Assembly: GCF_012273895.1 (NCBI RefSeq) | Contig: NW_024045136.1 | Span: 310,001-374,000 of the forward strand | Source: Zerene cesonia | Lineage: Eukaryota > Arthropoda > Insecta > Lepidoptera > Pieridae | Direction of reading: 5' to 3' | DNA: 64,000 nt | Shown: in pieces, positions 52,801 through 55,800 of the stretch | Position numbering within the stretch: the first letter of the stretch is position 1 | How the letters are laid out: each line of letters starts with the position of its first letter | Made by a program: the position numbers and the translations under genes | The notes under the pieces: generated by a model | What the model saw: only the letters and a program-made list of their open reading frames with translations | What the model was told of the DNA's origin: nothing | Databases searched by the model: none

Positions 52801-55800
52801 TCGCACCCGCGCGTTTCATATCGCCGTCCCACTCTAACGTTATAAGGTTGCTACGCAGCTGAAATCCTATCCTACTAGTCCTTCCTACTGATATTATAAA
52901 TGCGAAAGTTTGTAAGGATGTGTGTACGTTTGTTGCTCTTTCACGCGATAACTACTGAACCGATTGCAATGAAATTTGGTACGTAGACAGCTGGACAACT
53001 GGAATAACATATAGGCAACTTTTTATCCCGATATTCCTACGGGATACGGACTTACGCGGGTGAAACCGCGGGGCGCAGCTAGTAAGTCGATATATCAAAA
53101 AAAAATCCCGAACCACTTGAGAGCCATAACCCTTCTGACACAGTCGGATAAAAGATTGATTGATGTTTTATTTACCTCTAAATGAATAACATCACAAATA
53201 ACCGACTTCCATAATTGTCTATTACATTGTTGTACATACAACGTAATAGACCGAACCATAAATAATTATCCTACACCGTAATATTGCTTGTTATTGAATT
53301 AATATCGTTCTTAACCGACGTCGAAAAAGGAAGTATTGTAGTAACATACGTTTCTTAATTAATATACTAGCATAATGCTGAAAAGTCCGTTCATTTGTAT
53401 GTTTGAACTGGCTTGCCTCAGGAACTGCTGGTCCGTTTTCAAATATTATTTCACTATTGGACAAGCTCGTGACCTCTGGGTGCTATCCTACTAATATTAT
53501 AAATGTAAAGTACTTGAAGATGGATGTACTTGTATGTATGTTTGTTACTCTTTCACGTAAAAACTACTGCACCGATTGCAATGAAATTTGGTACGTAGAC
53601 AGCTGGACAACTGGAATGACATATAGGCAACTTTTCATCCCGATATTCCTACGGGATACGGACCGAAACAAACAGAAACCGCGTAAAAAACACACACACA
53701 TCCTTACAAACTTTCGCATTTATAATATTAGTAGGATTAGCAGGAAGTAGGATAGGATATATTTTACTGTCAACCCAATAAAAAACAACATATTTTATAC
53801 TATCTACTCGTGTTATAAACGCGAAAGTTTTTAAGTATGAATGGATGTTTGATACGCTCTCACGCAAAAACTACTGAATCGATTTAAATAAAACTTTACG
53901 ATAATACAGCCTATACGTCAGAATAACACATGCGCTATATAAACACTCGCTATCGTCCGTGGGTTTGTTCGGCGGTATAAATAAATATATTTTTAAAAAC
54001 TCCTCGTGTGACAACCCTAACCCTAACACCCTATTCTGTGTAATGTTTCTTCCATATTATATTGGATGAGGGCAGCGGTTCACAAAGTTTATATCATTGT
54101 TACGATATGTAGACCGACTCGCGCTTGACTTTTCGCGTGTTTGTCCATTGATATATTTATACTGTACATTTGTAGATGACTCGGTGACATATTCTGCGTA
54201 CTGTTTGAGATATGGTTACATTAAAGTATTTTCGAAATCGGTTGAGCAGTTCTAAGGTTAATCCATTAACAAACAAACTATTAGACAACAATGAAATCGT
54301 GAAGTTATATAATTACAAATTATTTTTAACAAATAAACTGAAAAACCTAATTGCAAGAACTCTACCAATCACACAGAAGGCACCAGCTTTCAAATAAAAA
54401 AAACAACATCAAAATCGGTTCACCAAGTCAAAAGTTCTGAGCTGACAAACAAAGCACCACAGTCAATTTGAGAACCCCGTGCTTTTTTTAAGTCGGTTGA
54501 AAATATGTTTCCCATGTCCATTTCAGTTTGGTCTAGAACTGATAACTTGAAGAATATTACTAGCTGCGCCCCGCGGTTTCACCCGCGTAAGTCCGTATCC
54601 CGTAGGAATATCGGGATAAAAAGTTGCCTATATGTTATTCCAGTTGTCCAGCTGTCTACGTAGCAAATTTCATTGCAATCGGTTCAGTAGTTTTTTCGTG
54701 AAAGAGCAACAAACACACACACATCCTAACGAACTTCGTATTTATAATATTAGTAGGAAGTAGGATAATAAAGAGGAAAATTTTTATATTTTTGTATGTT
54801 TGTAACCCCATTTCAAAAATTCCATCACCACTAGAAAGATGCAACATCATTGAGTGATATACCCTATGTACCACGGGCAAAGCCAGAGCAAACAGCTGAT
54901 TATAAGATTAAATAAAAAGATTTGATGAAATTGGCGCCAAATTCTGTTTCATTTTTTTTTGCACCTCAATAACCAGTGTTGAGCTAAAATTAAATATTTT
55001 ACGTACAATATAATGCAATTTTTGACACAAAAAAATACGTAAAAAAAATTTAAGAATAGACAAATGATATATAATGAAAGAGACGTTTAATATACTCATG
55101 AATGTAAAAAAAAAAATTAAAAACATTTGAACGATCAGCGGAAGGACCACAGAATGTATATGATACAACCGTGAAGGTTAAAACGAAAGAGTTTTTTGTT
55201 TTTTTTTTTTTTGCAAATGTCAACTGTCACGTTTTTTTTCTCCCATAATGGCAATTGATTTCAACTAATTGTCAGTGTCAATCACTTTTTTTATTTATAC
55301 AGAATGATTCTGCAGCAATGCCGTTATGTATATAATATTATATATGCGCTTCTATAAAATTAACAATTCTCAAGAACCGTTGGCGTGCTTCCAAACGCCA
55401 ACGACAATATCTCAACTAGCTTCTGTCGCACGGTTTCGCTTGTAATGTCAATATGAACCATAATACTGTACGTTATACGGGGGGGGACGTGTCAAAGCTT
55501 CACCTGCATGTTTGTATGTGATTGACTCATTTAGATTGGATTTTGAACAATTTAAACGGATAGATTGAATTCAAACTCTGTACACTTATCGCGAATCGGC
55601 GACAATACAATAATTACTCGAGGTTATCTCATTATCCTGCTGAGGCTCGGCGGGACTCGCCAGTCTCCTCACGTGTCTTCTGCGTGACAGAGAGAGAGCA
55701 TTTTGTTGATTCTGTCATTAGAGCGTGTTTTTTTTTTTTAATTTTTTATTCATTTTTTTTTTTGCATTTACTCTTTATTAGTGTGCGAGTCCAACTCGCA

